A stretch of DNA of 64,000 nucleotides from Bacilli bacterium (GTDB lineage Bacteria; Bacillota_I; Bacilli_A; RF39; UBA660). The notes beneath the pieces are model-generated. The model was not told the origin of the DNA. It searched no databases and saw only the letters and a program-made list of their open reading frames with translations. The position numbers were made by a program, and so were the translations under genes. The number at the start of each line of letters is the position of its first letter. The first letter of the stretch is position 1. This document shows, piece by piece, positions 1-8,384 of the stretch. The DNA lies in the NCBI GenBank assembly GCA_017541325.1, contig JAFXZI010000003.1:62001-126000 (forward strand). Direction: 5' to 3'.

Positions 1-1
1 T

Positions 2-220
2 GGAGATAATAATAGTGATATAAATTATACTAATTTAAAACCAAAAAATGTAGTTGTTACCAACTCTCTACCAGCTTTAGGAAATAATCCAACTAGAATA
101 AAAGCCTATACAAACTTAAATGCTCGTATTCTTTATGTTGAATACTATGATAATACAAGAAAGACTTTGTTAGGTGAATTAAATCCAGCAACAATTACAT
201 GGGGAAGAGAAGGGTTTTAA
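2..220 (+). CDS. C-terminal end of an unidentified protein (partial)
   Basis: A frame open from base 2 to a TAA at 218-220 gives the last 72 residues of a protein whose start lies outside the window. The fragment is rich in Asn, Thr and Tyr, has no cysteine and ends TWGREGF. I do not recognise the family. The ending is followed within three bases by a good intrinsic terminator, which supports it as a real gene end rather than a chance frame. It could be the tail of a secreted or surface protein, but that is only a guess from composition. Confidence 0.6.
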   Translation, partial: GDNNSDINYTNLKPKNVVVTNSLPALGNNPTRIKAYTNLNARILYVEYYDNTRKTLLGELNPATITWGREGF

Positions 221-222
221 TA

Positions 223-254
223 GAAAAGTAAAAATAGTTTACTTTTCTTTTTTT
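223..254 (+). terminator. Intrinsic terminator after the partial gene
   Basis: A ten-base-pair stem (GAAAAGTAAA with TTTACTTTTC) closes a five-base loop and is followed by seven T residues. It separates the upstream gene from the rpsF operon. Confidence 0.75.
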
Positions 255-266
255 ATTTGCTATACT
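238..266 (+). promoter_or_regulatory. Candidate promoter of the rpsF operon
   Basis: TTTACT (238-243) and TATACT (261-266) are separated by 17 bases. The -35 lies inside the 3' arm of the preceding terminator, an arrangement repeated elsewhere in the window. Confidence 0.5.
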
Positions 267-272
267 ACTAAC

Positions 273-305
273 GAGTATTTCGGTACTCCTTGTCTAGAAA
301 TAGAC
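273..305 (+). promoter_or_regulatory. Two small hairpins in the rpsF 5' leader
   Basis: GAGTA/TACTC (273-288) and GTCTA/TAGAC with a GAAA loop (292-305) sit between the promoter and the rpsF ribosome-binding site. Many bacteria autoregulate rpsF through an S6:S18-binding leader. I cannot match the full consensus here, so an autoregulatory role is only possible. Confidence 0.35.
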
Positions 306-329
306 CTTATGGCCAGAAGGAGGTGTAGT

Positions 330-617
330 ATGTTTAAATATGAATTAATGTTTATAGTTAAACCTGATCTTGAAGAAGCTAACATTAAAAAAGTTGGTGA
401 AGAAATGAAAGCTTTAGTTGAATCAAATGGAGCTAAAGTAGTTGATTACAAAGAGATGGGTCAAAAAGAACTAGCTTATGAAATAAAAGGATACAAAAAT
501 GGTTATTATTTCTTAATCGTTATTGAATCAAAAGACGATAAAGCTGTTAATGAATTTAGTCGTGTAAGCTTAATTAACGAAAATATTATACGTAATTTAG
601 TAGTTAAAGCAGACTAG
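330..617 (+). CDS. rpsF: 30S ribosomal protein S6
   Basis: This 95-residue protein begins MFKYELMFIVKP, the typical S6 opening, and has the normal family length. S6 binds S18 on the platform of the 30S subunit. I chose ATG 330 because GAAGGAGGTG lies just upstream; the in-frame ATG at 309 would add seven residues and overlap the leader. It is the first gene of an rpsF-ssb-rpsR operon, the usual order in Firmicutes. The upstream leader contains two hairpins that may take part in feedback control. Confidence 0.95.
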   Translation: MFKYELMFIVKPDLEEANIKKVGEEMKALVESNGAKVVDYKEMGQKELAYEIKGYKNGYYFLIVIESKDDKAVNEFSRVSLINENIIRNLVVKAD

Positions 618-629
618 AAAAGAGGAAAT

Positions 630-1082
630 ATGAATAAAGTATTTTTAATAGGAAGATTAACTCGTGATCCAGAACTTAGATATTCAGCTGATAATAATGC
701 TGTATGTAGATTTAGTATTGCTGTTGATAGAGCATATACTGGTTCTAATGGTGAAAGAGGAACAGATTTTATAAATATTGTTGTTTTTGGAAGACAAGCT
801 GAAAATGTACAAAAATATATAACTAAAGGAAGTCAAATAGCAGTTGATGGTAGAATTCAAACAGGATCTTATGAAAAAGATGGTGTTAAAAGAAATACTT
901 TCGATGTTATTGCTAACAACGTTCAATTCTTAGATTCTAAAAATAAAGGAACTAATGATTTTGAAAGCAATGTTACTCCTGATAGTTTCTCTAATGAACC
1001 TGAAACATCTAGTGTTAAAGATGATCCATTTGCTGATTTTGGTTCAAGTATTGAAATAAATGATGACGAGTTACCATTTTAA
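630..1082 (+). CDS. ssb: Single-stranded DNA-binding protein
   Basis: The 150-residue product has an N-terminal OB fold (about residues 1-105, starting MNKVFLIGRLTRDPELRY), an acidic Ser/Asn-rich linker and the conserved tail DDELPF. That tail is the docking site for replication and repair partners. SSB coats single-stranded DNA at forks. The gene lies 12 bases after rpsF with AGAGGA upstream of its ATG, and precedes rpsR as in Bacillus. Length and motifs are ordinary. Confidence 0.95.
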   Translation: MNKVFLIGRLTRDPELRYSADNNAVCRFSIAVDRAYTGSNGERGTDFINIVVFGRQAENVQKYITKGSQIAVDGRIQTGSYEKDGVKRNTFDVIANNVQFLDSKNKGTNDFESNVTPDSFSNEPETSSVKDDPFADFGSSIEINDDELPF

Positions 1083-1098
1083 ATAAGGAGGTTAAACT

Positions 1099-1314
1099 AT
1101 GGCAGAATTTTATAGAAAAAAGAAAAAAGTATGTTATATGTGCTCTGGTAAAGATATTAATTATAAAGACGTTGAAGTTCTAAAAAGATATATTAATGAA
1201 AGAGGTAAAATTTTACCAAGAAGAGTTACTGGTGCATGTGCAGAACATCAAAGACATATAGCTCGTGAAATAAAAAGAGCTAGAGCAATTGCTTTATTAC
1301 CATATTGTAAATAA
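1099..1314 (+). CDS. rpsR: 30S ribosomal protein S18 (cysteine-containing form)
   Basis: The 71-residue protein has the S18 core ([16 protein letters not shown]) and four cysteines: CYMC near residues 12-15, one in GACAEHQ and one near the C-terminus. This is the zinc-binding type of S18. S18 pairs with S6 on the 30S platform. A strong TAAGGAGG lies before the ATG. It ends the rpsF-ssb-rpsR operon, and a terminator starts at its stop codon. Confidence 0.95.
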   Translation: MAEFYRKKKKVCYMCSGKDINYKDVEVLKRYINERGKILPRRVTGACAEHQRHIAREIKRARAIALLPYCK

Positions 1315-1337
1315 GATAACGAAAGTTATCTTTTTTT
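1314..1337 (+). terminator. Intrinsic terminator after rpsR
   Basis: GATAAC, a GAAA tetraloop and GTTATC are followed by seven T residues. Confidence 0.8.
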
Positions 1338-1388
1338 GTAAATGTTTGTAAATACCACTCAAATTTGACGTTTCAATTTACTGTTAAG

Positions 1389-1397
1389 TGATATAAT
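1389..1397 (+). promoter_or_regulatory. Extended -10 promoter of divIC
   Basis: TGATATAAT is a perfect extended -10. A TTGACG lies 21 bases upstream (1365-1370), too far for normal -35 spacing. The predicted start near 1404 falls after the upstream ATG at 1402, which argues for translation from 1423. Confidence 0.55.
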
Positions 1398-1422
1398 TAG
1401 GATGAGAAAGTGGGTGGTAAAA

Positions 1423-1740
1423 ATGGCTACCGTAAAAAGGAAGAACAAAGGTAGTACGCTAAGGTTCTTAACATTAGGTGTGTTATCTGTTATTGTCGTG
1501 TCTGCAGTTTTTACTACTCTTAGTAAAATGTGGCTTAATATCTATGAAAAGTATAATGAAAAAAAGACACTTGAATCAACACTTGTTTCATTAAGAGAAA
1601 GTAATGAATCTTTAGAAATAGATGTTGAAAAATTACAAGATCCTGAATATGTTGCTCGTTATTTAAAAGAAAAATATTTTTATTCTTCTAATGATGAATA
1701 TATAATAAGAATACCAACTGGAGAACAAAACGAGAAATAG
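1423..1740 (+). CDS. divIC: Septum formation initiator DivIC/FtsL family protein
   Basis: This 105-residue protein has a basic N-terminus, one membrane segment (about residues 14-35), a short coiled coil and a C-terminal DPEYVARYLKEKYF motif typical of DivIC. DivIC works with FtsL and DivIB at the division septum. I chose ATG 1423 because GGGTGGT precedes it and the promoter would start transcription after the earlier ATG 1402. Its place directly before tilS and ftsH matches Bacillus, which supports divIC over ftsL. Confidence 0.85.
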   Translation: MATVKRKNKGSTLRFLTLGVLSVIVVSAVFTTLSKMWLNIYEKYNEKKTLESTLVSLRESNESLEIDVEKLQDPEYVARYLKEKYFYSSNDEYIIRIPTGEQNEK

Positions 1741-1749
1741 GTGAAGAAG

Positions 1750-3072
1750 ATGCAAAAAGTTATTGACTATCTAATTAATGATTTAAAATTAAAAGATGGA
1801 GATGTTGTTGTATTAGGTAATTCTTATGGCCCTGATTCAATGGCATTAATGGATATTCTATTAAAACTAAGTGAAAAAATAGATATATCTATTGTTGTAG
1901 CACACGTAAATCATAATGTAAGAAGTGAAAGCTTTCAAGAAAAAGATCTCTTGGAATCTTTTTGCATGAATAAAAAAGTTATTTTTGAATCTATGGTTAT
2001 TGAACAATATGGAGACGATAATTTTGAAAATGAAGCTAGAACAATTAGATATAACTTCTTTGAAGATTTAATAAAAAAATATAATGCGAATTACTTGTTT
2101 ACTGCTCATCATGGAGATGACTTAATTGAAACAATTTTAATGAGAATTGTAAGAGGTTCAACTTTAAAAGGATATAGTGGATTTAGTAAATGTACTGATT
2201 GTGGTAATTATAAATTGGTTCGTCCTTTAATATTTGTTACAAAAGATGAAATAGTTAAATATGATGAAGAAAATAACATTCCTTATGCAATAGATAAAAC
2301 AAATCTAGAAAATATTCATACGAGAAATAGATATCGTAATACTATTCTTCCTTTTTTAAAGAAAGAAGATAAAAAAGTTAATGAAAAGTTTTTAAAATTT
2401 AGTGAGACTCTTCAAGAATATAATGATTATATTAATAGAGAAATAGAAAAAACTATCCATAATGTATATAAAAATAATATAATATATATTGATAAGTATT
2501 TAGAACTTGATCCATTAATTCAAAAAAAGATTATTTATAAGATACTTGAGGATACTTATAAAGATGATTTAATGATAATTAATGATAATCATGTTAAACT
2601 GATAAAGATGCTTATTAAATCAAAAAAAGCAAATTCATATGTTTATTTACCTAACAATAAGAAAGCTATTAAAACATATAATGAATTATTAATTAAAGAT
2701 GCAATAAAAGAATCTATTGATTATAAAATAGAAGTAATAGATTATGTAGAACTTCCAAATAAGCATTCTATTAGTAAAATAGATTCAATTGATAGTAATA
2801 ATAATAATGTATGTAGAATATCTAATGAAGATATTGTTTATCCTTTATATGTTAGAACACGTAAATATGGAGATAAGATGCAACTTAAGAAAAGTGGTAC
2901 TAGAAGAATTAAAGATATTTTTATTGATCAAAAAGTACCAAAAGATGAAAGAGATACTTGGCCAATAGTTGTTGATTCTTGCGATAAAGTAATATGGATT
3001 CCAGGAATTAAAAAATCTAAATTTACTAAACAAAAAAATGAAACATATGATATAATACTTAAATATGATTAA
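1750..3072 (+). CDS. tilS: tRNA(Ile)-lysidine synthase
   Basis: TilS attaches lysine to C34 of the CAU-anticodon isoleucine tRNA using ATP. The 440-residue protein has an N-terminal PP-loop ATPase domain. The ATP loop reads NSYGPDSMAL rather than the usual SGGPDS, so the first glycine is replaced by tyrosine. HVNHNVR and HHGDDLIET motifs follow. The C-terminal part (VRTRKYGDKMQLKKSG) matches the TilS C-domain. ATG 1750 is preferred over GTG 1741 because AGGTGAAG then lies at proper spacing. It follows divIC closely and precedes ftsH. Confidence 0.92.
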   Translation: MQKVIDYLINDLKLKDGDVVVLGNSYGPDSMALMDILLKLSEKIDISIVVAHVNHNVRSESFQEKDLLESFCMNKKVIFESMVIEQYGDDNFENEARTIRYNFFEDLIKKYNANYLFTAHHGDDLIETILMRIVRGSTLKGYSGFSKCTDCGNYKLVRPLIFVTKDEIVKYDEENNIPYAIDKTNLENIHTRNRYRNTILPFLKKEDKKVNEKFLKFSETLQEYNDYINREIEKTIHNVYKNNIIYIDKYLELDPLIQKKIIYKILEDTYKDDLMIINDNHVKLIKMLIKSKKANSYVYLPNNKKAIKTYNELLIKDAIKESIDYKIEVIDYVELPNKHSISKIDSIDSNNNNVCRISNEDIVYPLYVRTRKYGDKMQLKKSGTRRIKDIFIDQKVPKDERDTWPIVVDSCDKVIWIPGIKKSKFTKQKNETYDIILKYD

Positions 3073-3086
3073 CAAGGAGAAATTAT

Positions 3087-5090
3087 ATGAAAAAGAAAAA
3101 TGTTAGACAAGGTTTTCTACCTTATTTATTCTTAATAATTTTTATGATAGTAGTATATGTTATTTTTAGTTCAATGAATAAAAAAGTTAACAAATTAACA
3201 TATGATGAATTTATAAGTGATTTAAATGATAATAAAATAGAAGAAATAGAGATTATTCCTAAATCAAGAGCTAATGTATATAGCATTAATGGTAAATTAA
3301 AAGGATATGATGAGAATGAGACATTCGCTTTATCTGTTCCTTTATCTGATTCAATTATTGCTGATATTTTAAAAGTAAAAGATGATGATAAATTAGATTT
3401 TAAAGTAAAAACTCAAAGTGATCCTGAAAATAGTACTTTAGTTCTTATTTTAGCTGAACTATTACCAATTGTAATTATAGTAGGTATAGGTATTTGGTTC
3501 TTTAGTAGACAAGTTAATGTTAATTCTAAATCAATTGATTTTGGTAGAAGTAAAGCAAGACTTGCCAATGGAGAAGGTGGAGTAACATTTAAAGATGTTG
3601 CTGGTCTTGAAGAAGAAAAAGAAGAAGTTAGTGAACTTATTGATTTCTTAAAAGCACCTAAAAAATTCCAAGAAATGGGAGCTAGAATTCCTAAAGGAGT
3701 ACTACTTGTAGGACCTCCAGGAACTGGTAAAACATTACTTGCTAAAGCAGTTGCAGGAGAAGCAAATGTTCCGTTCTATTACATTAGTGGATCTGATTTC
3801 GTAGAACTATTTGTAGGTATTGGTGCAAGCCGTGTTAGAGATATGTTTAAACAAGCTAAACAAAATGCACCATGCTTAATATTTATAGATGAAATTGATG
3901 CAGTAGGTCGTCAAAGAGGTTCTGGTATTGGTGGAGGACATGATGAACGTGAACAAACACTTAACCAATTACTTACAGAAATGGATGGATTTGGTACTAA
4001 TGAAGGTATAATTGTTATTGCAGCAACTAACCGTGCTAATGTACTAGATCCAGCTCTACTTCGTCCAGGAAGATTTGATAGACAAGTAACAGTTAATCTT
4101 CCAGATATTAAAGGTAGAGAAGAAATTCTTGCAGTTCATGCTAGAAATAAGAAATTAGGACGTGGAGTTACTCTTGCAAACTTAGCAAAAAGAACACCAG
4201 GATTTAGTGGAGCAGATCTAGAAAACTTACTTAATGAAGCAGCACTACTTACTGTTCGTCGTAATAAAGAAGCTATTACTATGGCTGAAATAGATGAAGC
4301 AACTGATAGAGTTATGATGGGACCTGCTAAACATAGTAAGAAATATACAGAACAAGAAAAGAGAATGGTTGCATTCCATGAAGCAGGACATGCAGTTATT
4401 GGTATTAAATTATCAAATGCAAGTGAAGTTCAAAAAGTAACAATTATTCCACGTGGACAAGCTGGTGGATATAACCTAATGGTTCCTAAAGAAGAAACTT
4501 ATACGGCTACTAAGAGTGAATTATTAGAACAAATTACTGGATTACTTGGTGGACGTGTTGCTGAAGAATTAACTTTTGGTGAAATATCAACAGGGGCTCA
4601 TAACGATTTAGAAAAAGCTACTAAGATAGCAAGAAGTATGGTTACTGAATATGGTATGAGTGATTTAGGTCTTGTTCAACTTGAACAAAGACAAGGAGAA
4701 GTATTCTTAGGAAGAGATTATACTAAGAGTCGTAATTTCTCTAATGAAGTAGCTCATGAAATAGATATTGAAATGAATAAAATAATGGAAAACTGCTATG
4801 AACAAGCTAAAAAGATATTATCTGATGAAAAAGATTTATTATCTTTAATCGCAGAATCATTATTAGAATATGAAACATTAACTAAGGAACAAATTGAATA
4901 CTTAGTTGAAAATGGGCATATGCCTGAAGTTGAATCACTAAGTGACTTTAATTTAACTGAACTTAAATCTCGTGCTAAAGAAGCAGGAATTAAGGGATAT
5001 AATAAATTAAATAAAGATGAATTAATAAACGCTTTAGATAATTTAGATAAAGAAAATTCAGAGGAAAAAGAAGAAGAGAAAGAAGATTAA
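3087..5090 (+). CDS. ftsH: ATP-dependent zinc metalloprotease FtsH with an extra C-terminal domain
   Basis: FtsH is a membrane-bound AAA+ protease that degrades short-lived and misfolded membrane proteins. The 667-residue protein has two membrane segments (about 10-28 and 113-133), Walker A GPPGTGKT near 209, Walker B FIDEID, the arginine finger region RPGRFDRQ, and the zinc motif HEAGH near 431. After the protease domain it carries about 50 extra residues (618-667) with [14 protein letters not shown], which resembles a Rho-N/SAP-like helical domain, followed by a Glu/Lys tail. AAGGAGA precedes the ATG. Gene order agrees with Bacillus. Confidence 0.96.
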   Translation: MKKKNVRQGFLPYLFLIIFMIVVYVIFSSMNKKVNKLTYDEFISDLNDNKIEEIEIIPKSRANVYSINGKLKGYDENETFALSVPLSDSIIADILKVKDDDKLDFKVKTQSDPENSTLVLILAELLPIVIIVGIGIWFFSRQVNVNSKSIDFGRSKARLANGEGGVTFKDVAGLEEEKEEVSELIDFLKAPKKFQEMGARIPKGVLLVGPPGTGKTLLAKAVAGEANVPFYYISGSDFVELFVGIGASRVRDMFKQAKQNAPCLIFIDEIDAVGRQRGSGIGGGHDEREQTLNQLLTEMDGFGTNEGIIVIAATNRANVLDPALLRPGRFDRQVTVNLPDIKGREEILAVHARNKKLGRGVTLANLAKRTPGFSGADLENLLNEAALLTVRRNKEAITMAEIDEATDRVMMGPAKHSKKYTEQEKRMVAFHEAGHAVIGIKLSNASEVQKVTIIPRGQAGGYNLMVPKEETYTATKSELLEQITGLLGGRVAEELTFGEISTGAHNDLEKATKIARSMVTEYGMSDLGLVQLEQRQGEVFLGRDYTKSRNFSNEVAHEIDIEMNKIMENCYEQAKKILSDEKDLLSLIAESLLEYETLTKEQIEYLVENGHMPEVESLSDFNLTELKSRAKEAGIKGYNKLNKDELINALDNLDKENSEEKEEEKED

Positions 5091-5104
5091 TTCTTCTTTT
5101 TTTT
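5079..5104 (+). terminator. Intrinsic terminator overlapping the ftsH stop
   Basis: AAAGAAGA and TCTTCTTT form an eight-pair stem with a five-base loop containing part of the stop codon, followed by a T run. Confidence 0.65.
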
Positions 5105-5113
5105 ATGATTTCT

Positions 5114-5122
5114 TGTTATAAT
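5114..5122 (+). promoter_or_regulatory. Extended -10 promoter of dusB
   Basis: TGTTATAAT is a perfect extended -10. The expected -35 position falls in the preceding terminator. Predicted transcription starts just before the AGGAAG ribosome-binding site. Confidence 0.5.
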
Positions 5123-5143
5123 TTAAAAACAGGAAGTGTTACT

Positions 5144-6121
5144 ATGTGGAAAATAGGTAATGTTGCTATTAAAAACAAAGTAGTTTTAGCACCTATGGCA
5201 GGTATTTCTAATTCAGCATATCGTCGAATTGTAAAAGAGATGGGTTGTGGATTAGTATTTGCAGAAATGGTTAGTGATAAAGCTATTTATTTTAAAAATC
5301 ATAAAACTTTAGATATGCTTCAAATGAATGAAGAAGAAAGACCTATTGCTCAACAAATATTTGGCAGCGACAAAGATTCTTTTATTGAAGCAGCAAAGTT
5401 TATTTATGAAAATATGCATCCCGATATTATAGATATTAATATGGGTTGTCCTGTACCAAAAGTATCTATAAGAGCACAAGCAGGATCAGCACTTTTAAAA
5501 AATCCAGAAAAGATAAAAGAGATAGTTAGTGCTGTTGTTAACGCAGTACCTATTCCAGTAACTGTTAAAATTCGTAGTGGATGGGATCAAAATAGTATTA
5601 ATGCAGTAGAAGTTGCTAAAGTTATAGAAAGTGCTGGAGCTAGCGCAATAACTATTCATGGCAGAACAAGAAGCCAAGGGTATTCTGGTAAGGCAGATCT
5701 TGATATTATTAAAAAAGTAAAAGAAGCAGTTAATATTCCAGTAATTGGAAATGGAGATATAGTTGATCCAATAAGTGCAAAAAAAATGTTAGATTATACA
5801 GGAGTAGATGCGGTTATGATAGGACGTGCTGCTTTAGGTAATCCTTGGATTTTTAAAGAAATAAATGAATATTTAGAAACTGGAACTTTAATAGATAAAC
5901 CAAGTTTTAATGAAAAAATAGATATGATTTTTAAACATATTTCTTATTTAAAAGAAATAAAACCTGAAAAATTAGTATGCTTAGAAATGAGAAATCATAT
6001 AGGTTGGTATATAAAAGGACTTAAAAATTCCACTGAAATTAAGAATAAAATATATCAAACTACTTCTATAAATGATATAATTTCTATATTAGATGATTAT
6101 AAAAAGGAACTAGGTGAGTAG
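5144..6121 (+). CDS. dusB: tRNA-dihydrouridine synthase
   Basis: Dus enzymes reduce uridines in tRNA to dihydrouridine with FMN and NADPH. The 325-residue protein is a TIM barrel with LAPMAGISN at the start, the NMGCPVPK motif with the catalytic cysteine, VTVKIRSGW, TIHGRTR and the flavin phosphate site GRAALGNPW. The stretch after the catalytic motif (KVSIRAQAGSALL) is less usual than the KVVKNGAG form. ATG 5144 is chosen since AGGAAG precedes it and the promoter lies between it and the earlier ATG 5105. Its position next to lysS recalls Bacillus dusB-lysS. Confidence 0.92.
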   Translation: MWKIGNVAIKNKVVLAPMAGISNSAYRRIVKEMGCGLVFAEMVSDKAIYFKNHKTLDMLQMNEEERPIAQQIFGSDKDSFIEAAKFIYENMHPDIIDINMGCPVPKVSIRAQAGSALLKNPEKIKEIVSAVVNAVPIPVTVKIRSGWDQNSINAVEVAKVIESAGASAITIHGRTRSQGYSGKADLDIIKKVKEAVNIPVIGNGDIVDPISAKKMLDYTGVDAVMIGRAALGNPWIFKEINEYLETGTLIDKPSFNEKIDMIFKHISYLKEIKPEKLVCLEMRNHIGWYIKGLKNSTEIKNKIYQTTSINDIISILDDYKKELGE

Positions 6122-6122
6122 T

Positions 6123-6806
6123 ATGGTTTTAAGAAGAATTGGAGCTTATATAATAGATATCATTATTGTATTTATGGTCGTTACAGTTGTAGGTGGTTTT
6201 TTTCCTAGAGATAGAGAACTAGAAAACGATTTATCTAGCCGTATAACAGAAATGATTCAAATAGGAAGTGTTTCTGATGAAGATTTAGATGAAATAGCTA
6301 GTACAACTTATGAAATTTCTAAAAAAGAAGTTGGATTTTCTATTATTTCAATAATTATATTTTATCTTTACTTTGCAGTTCTTCCAGTCTATAATAATGG
6401 AAAAACTCTTGGAAAGATGGTTACCAAAACAAGGATTAAATCTTCTGCAGGAGATAATTTATCATTGTGGCAAACATCAGTAAGAGGAATGTTTATATAT
6501 CAATATTTATTTGATTTAATAAGTGTAATTTTAATAGTTATTTTAAGTAAAAGTGCTTATTTAAATATTACTAGTCCACTATCGAATATTCAATCAATTT
6601 TATTGATAGTATGTTTACTTTCAATTATATTTAATAATGGTATTGGATTACATGATGTATGTGGAAAAACAGTAGTAGTACTTGATGCAGAAGATGAAGA
6701 AGAAACTAATGCTAGTAAATGGAAAGGCAAAAAAAGTGAAACAACAAAGAAAAGTACTATAAATAGTGATAGAATAAAGAATCATACAAAAAGGAAAGGT
6801 GAATAG
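6123..6806 (+). CDS. RDD-family membrane protein
   Basis: The 227-residue protein opens with RRIGAYIIDIIIV, the arginine/aspartate signature of RDD proteins, and carries GKTLGKMVTKTRI plus about four hydrophobic segments. The C-terminal 40 residues are highly charged and probably cytoplasmic. RDD proteins are poorly understood; some act as ion transporters, but I cannot assign a substrate. ATG 6123 has AGGTGAG just upstream and lies one base after the dusB stop, so it is translationally linked to dusB and lysS. Confidence 0.8.
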   Translation: MVLRRIGAYIIDIIIVFMVVTVVGGFFPRDRELENDLSSRITEMIQIGSVSDEDLDEIASTTYEISKKEVGFSIISIIIFYLYFAVLPVYNNGKTLGKMVTKTRIKSSAGDNLSLWQTSVRGMFIYQYLFDLISVILIVILSKSAYLNITSPLSNIQSILLIVCLLSIIFNNGIGLHDVCGKTVVVLDAEDEEETNASKWKGKKSETTKKSTINSDRIKNHTKRKGE

Positions 6807-6807
6807 A

Positions 6808-8295
6808 ATGAATGATTTAACAGAACAAGAATTAGTAAGAAGAGGAAAAATGGAAGATCTTAAAAAATTAGGATTAGATCCATTTGGTCATAGATTTGAT
6901 CGTGATAGTTTTGCTAAGGACATAAAAGAAAAATATAAAGATGTAGATCATGATGCTTTTGAAAATATGGATGATACAGCAACAGTCGCTGGTAGAATTA
7001 TGTTTATTAGAAGAATGGGAAAAGCTTCTTTCTTTACTATTCAAGATAAGACTGGTTCTATTCAAATATATATTTCAATTAATGATATTGGAGAAGATAA
7101 TTATAATTTGTTTAAGACTGCTGATATTGGAGATATAGTTGGAGTACATGGAAAAATAATGAAAACTAAAACAGGTGAAGTTACTATTAAGTGTTTAGAA
7201 TATACTCACTTAGTAAAAGCACTTCGTCCACTTCCAGAAAAGTTCCATGGACTAACAGATGTAGAAGAAAGATATCGTCGTAGATATGTTGATTTAATTA
7301 TGAATGAAGAGTCTAAAAGAGTTGCTCTTTTGAGACCTAGAATTATTAGAACTATTCAAAATTATTTAGATGGACAAGGATTTGTCGAAGTAGAAACACC
7401 TATTCTTACATCACTTCTTACTGGAGCTAGTGCAAGACCATTTGTAACTCATCATAATACTCAAGATATTGATATGTACTTAAGAATTGCTCTAGAGCTT
7501 CCTTTAAAAAGACTTTTAGTTGGAGGACTTGAAGCAGTATATGAAATAGGTAGAGTATTTAGAAATGAAGGAATGGATCCACAACACAATCCTGAATTTA
7601 CTTTAATGGAAGCATATCTTGCCTATAGTAATCTTGAAGGAATGATGGATTTAACTGAAGAAATGTTTAAGACAATTGCAACTAAAGTATTTAATAAAAC
7701 TACTTATAACTATTTAGGTAATGAAATAAATCTAGATGGTAAATGGAAGAGAGTTTCTATGGTAGAAGCTATTAAAGAACAAACAGGAATTGATTTTAGT
7801 AAACAAATGACAGATGAAGAAGCAGTTAAACTTGCTGAAGAACATGGTATTGAAATGGAAGAACATGAGAGATGTTTTGGACATGTAGTTAATTTATTCT
7901 TTGAAAAATATGTAGAAGATACTTTAATTCAACCAACATTCTTATATGGTCATCCAGTTGAAATTTCTCCATTAACTAAAAAGAATCCAGATGATCCTAG
8001 ATTTGTAGATAGATTTGAATTATTTATTGCAGGAAAAGAATTTGCTAATGCATATACAGAATTAAATGATCCTATTGATCAATTAGAGAGATTTGAAGCA
8101 CAAATTAAAGAAAGAGATTTAGGAAATGAAGAAGCAAATGATATTGATTATGATTTCGTAGAAGCTTTAGAATATGGAATGCCTCCTGCTGGTGGAATAG
8201 GATATGGTATTGATAGATTATGTATGTTTTTCCTAGAACAAGAATCTATTAGAGATGTATTATTATTCCCTACAATGAAGGAAAGAAGTAAATAA
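6808..8295 (+). CDS. lysS: Lysyl-tRNA synthetase, class II
   Basis: LysRS charges tRNA(Lys). The 495-residue protein has an N-terminal OB anticodon-binding domain, then the class II core with motif 2 FRNEGMDPQHNPEFT and motif 3 GIGYGIDRLCMF. Length matches bacterial LysS. ATG 6808 is preceded by AGGAAAGGTG, which also contains the end of the RDD gene; the GTG at 6799 is less likely. It closes the dusB-RDD-lysS operon and is followed by a terminator. Confidence 0.97.
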   Translation: MNDLTEQELVRRGKMEDLKKLGLDPFGHRFDRDSFAKDIKEKYKDVDHDAFENMDDTATVAGRIMFIRRMGKASFFTIQDKTGSIQIYISINDIGEDNYNLFKTADIGDIVGVHGKIMKTKTGEVTIKCLEYTHLVKALRPLPEKFHGLTDVEERYRRRYVDLIMNEESKRVALLRPRIIRTIQNYLDGQGFVEVETPILTSLLTGASARPFVTHHNTQDIDMYLRIALELPLKRLLVGGLEAVYEIGRVFRNEGMDPQHNPEFTLMEAYLAYSNLEGMMDLTEEMFKTIATKVFNKTTYNYLGNEINLDGKWKRVSMVEAIKEQTGIDFSKQMTDEEAVKLAEEHGIEMEEHERCFGHVVNLFFEKYVEDTLIQPTFLYGHPVEISPLTKKNPDDPRFVDRFELFIAGKEFANAYTELNDPIDQLERFEAQIKERDLGNEEANDIDYDFVEALEYGMPPAGGIGYGIDRLCMFFLEQESIRDVLLFPTMKERSK

Positions 8296-8323
8296 AAAGA
8301 AGTTTAAAAAACTTCTTTTTTTT
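8294..8323 (+). terminator. Intrinsic terminator after lysS
   Basis: AAAAAGAAGTTT and AAACTTCTTTTT form a 12-pair stem ending in a T run. Confidence 0.8.
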
Positions 8324-8384
8324 AGTTAAATTATATACTTAGAGTGTTAAATTGTGTATAATTACTTTAGGAGGTAAAAAAAAT

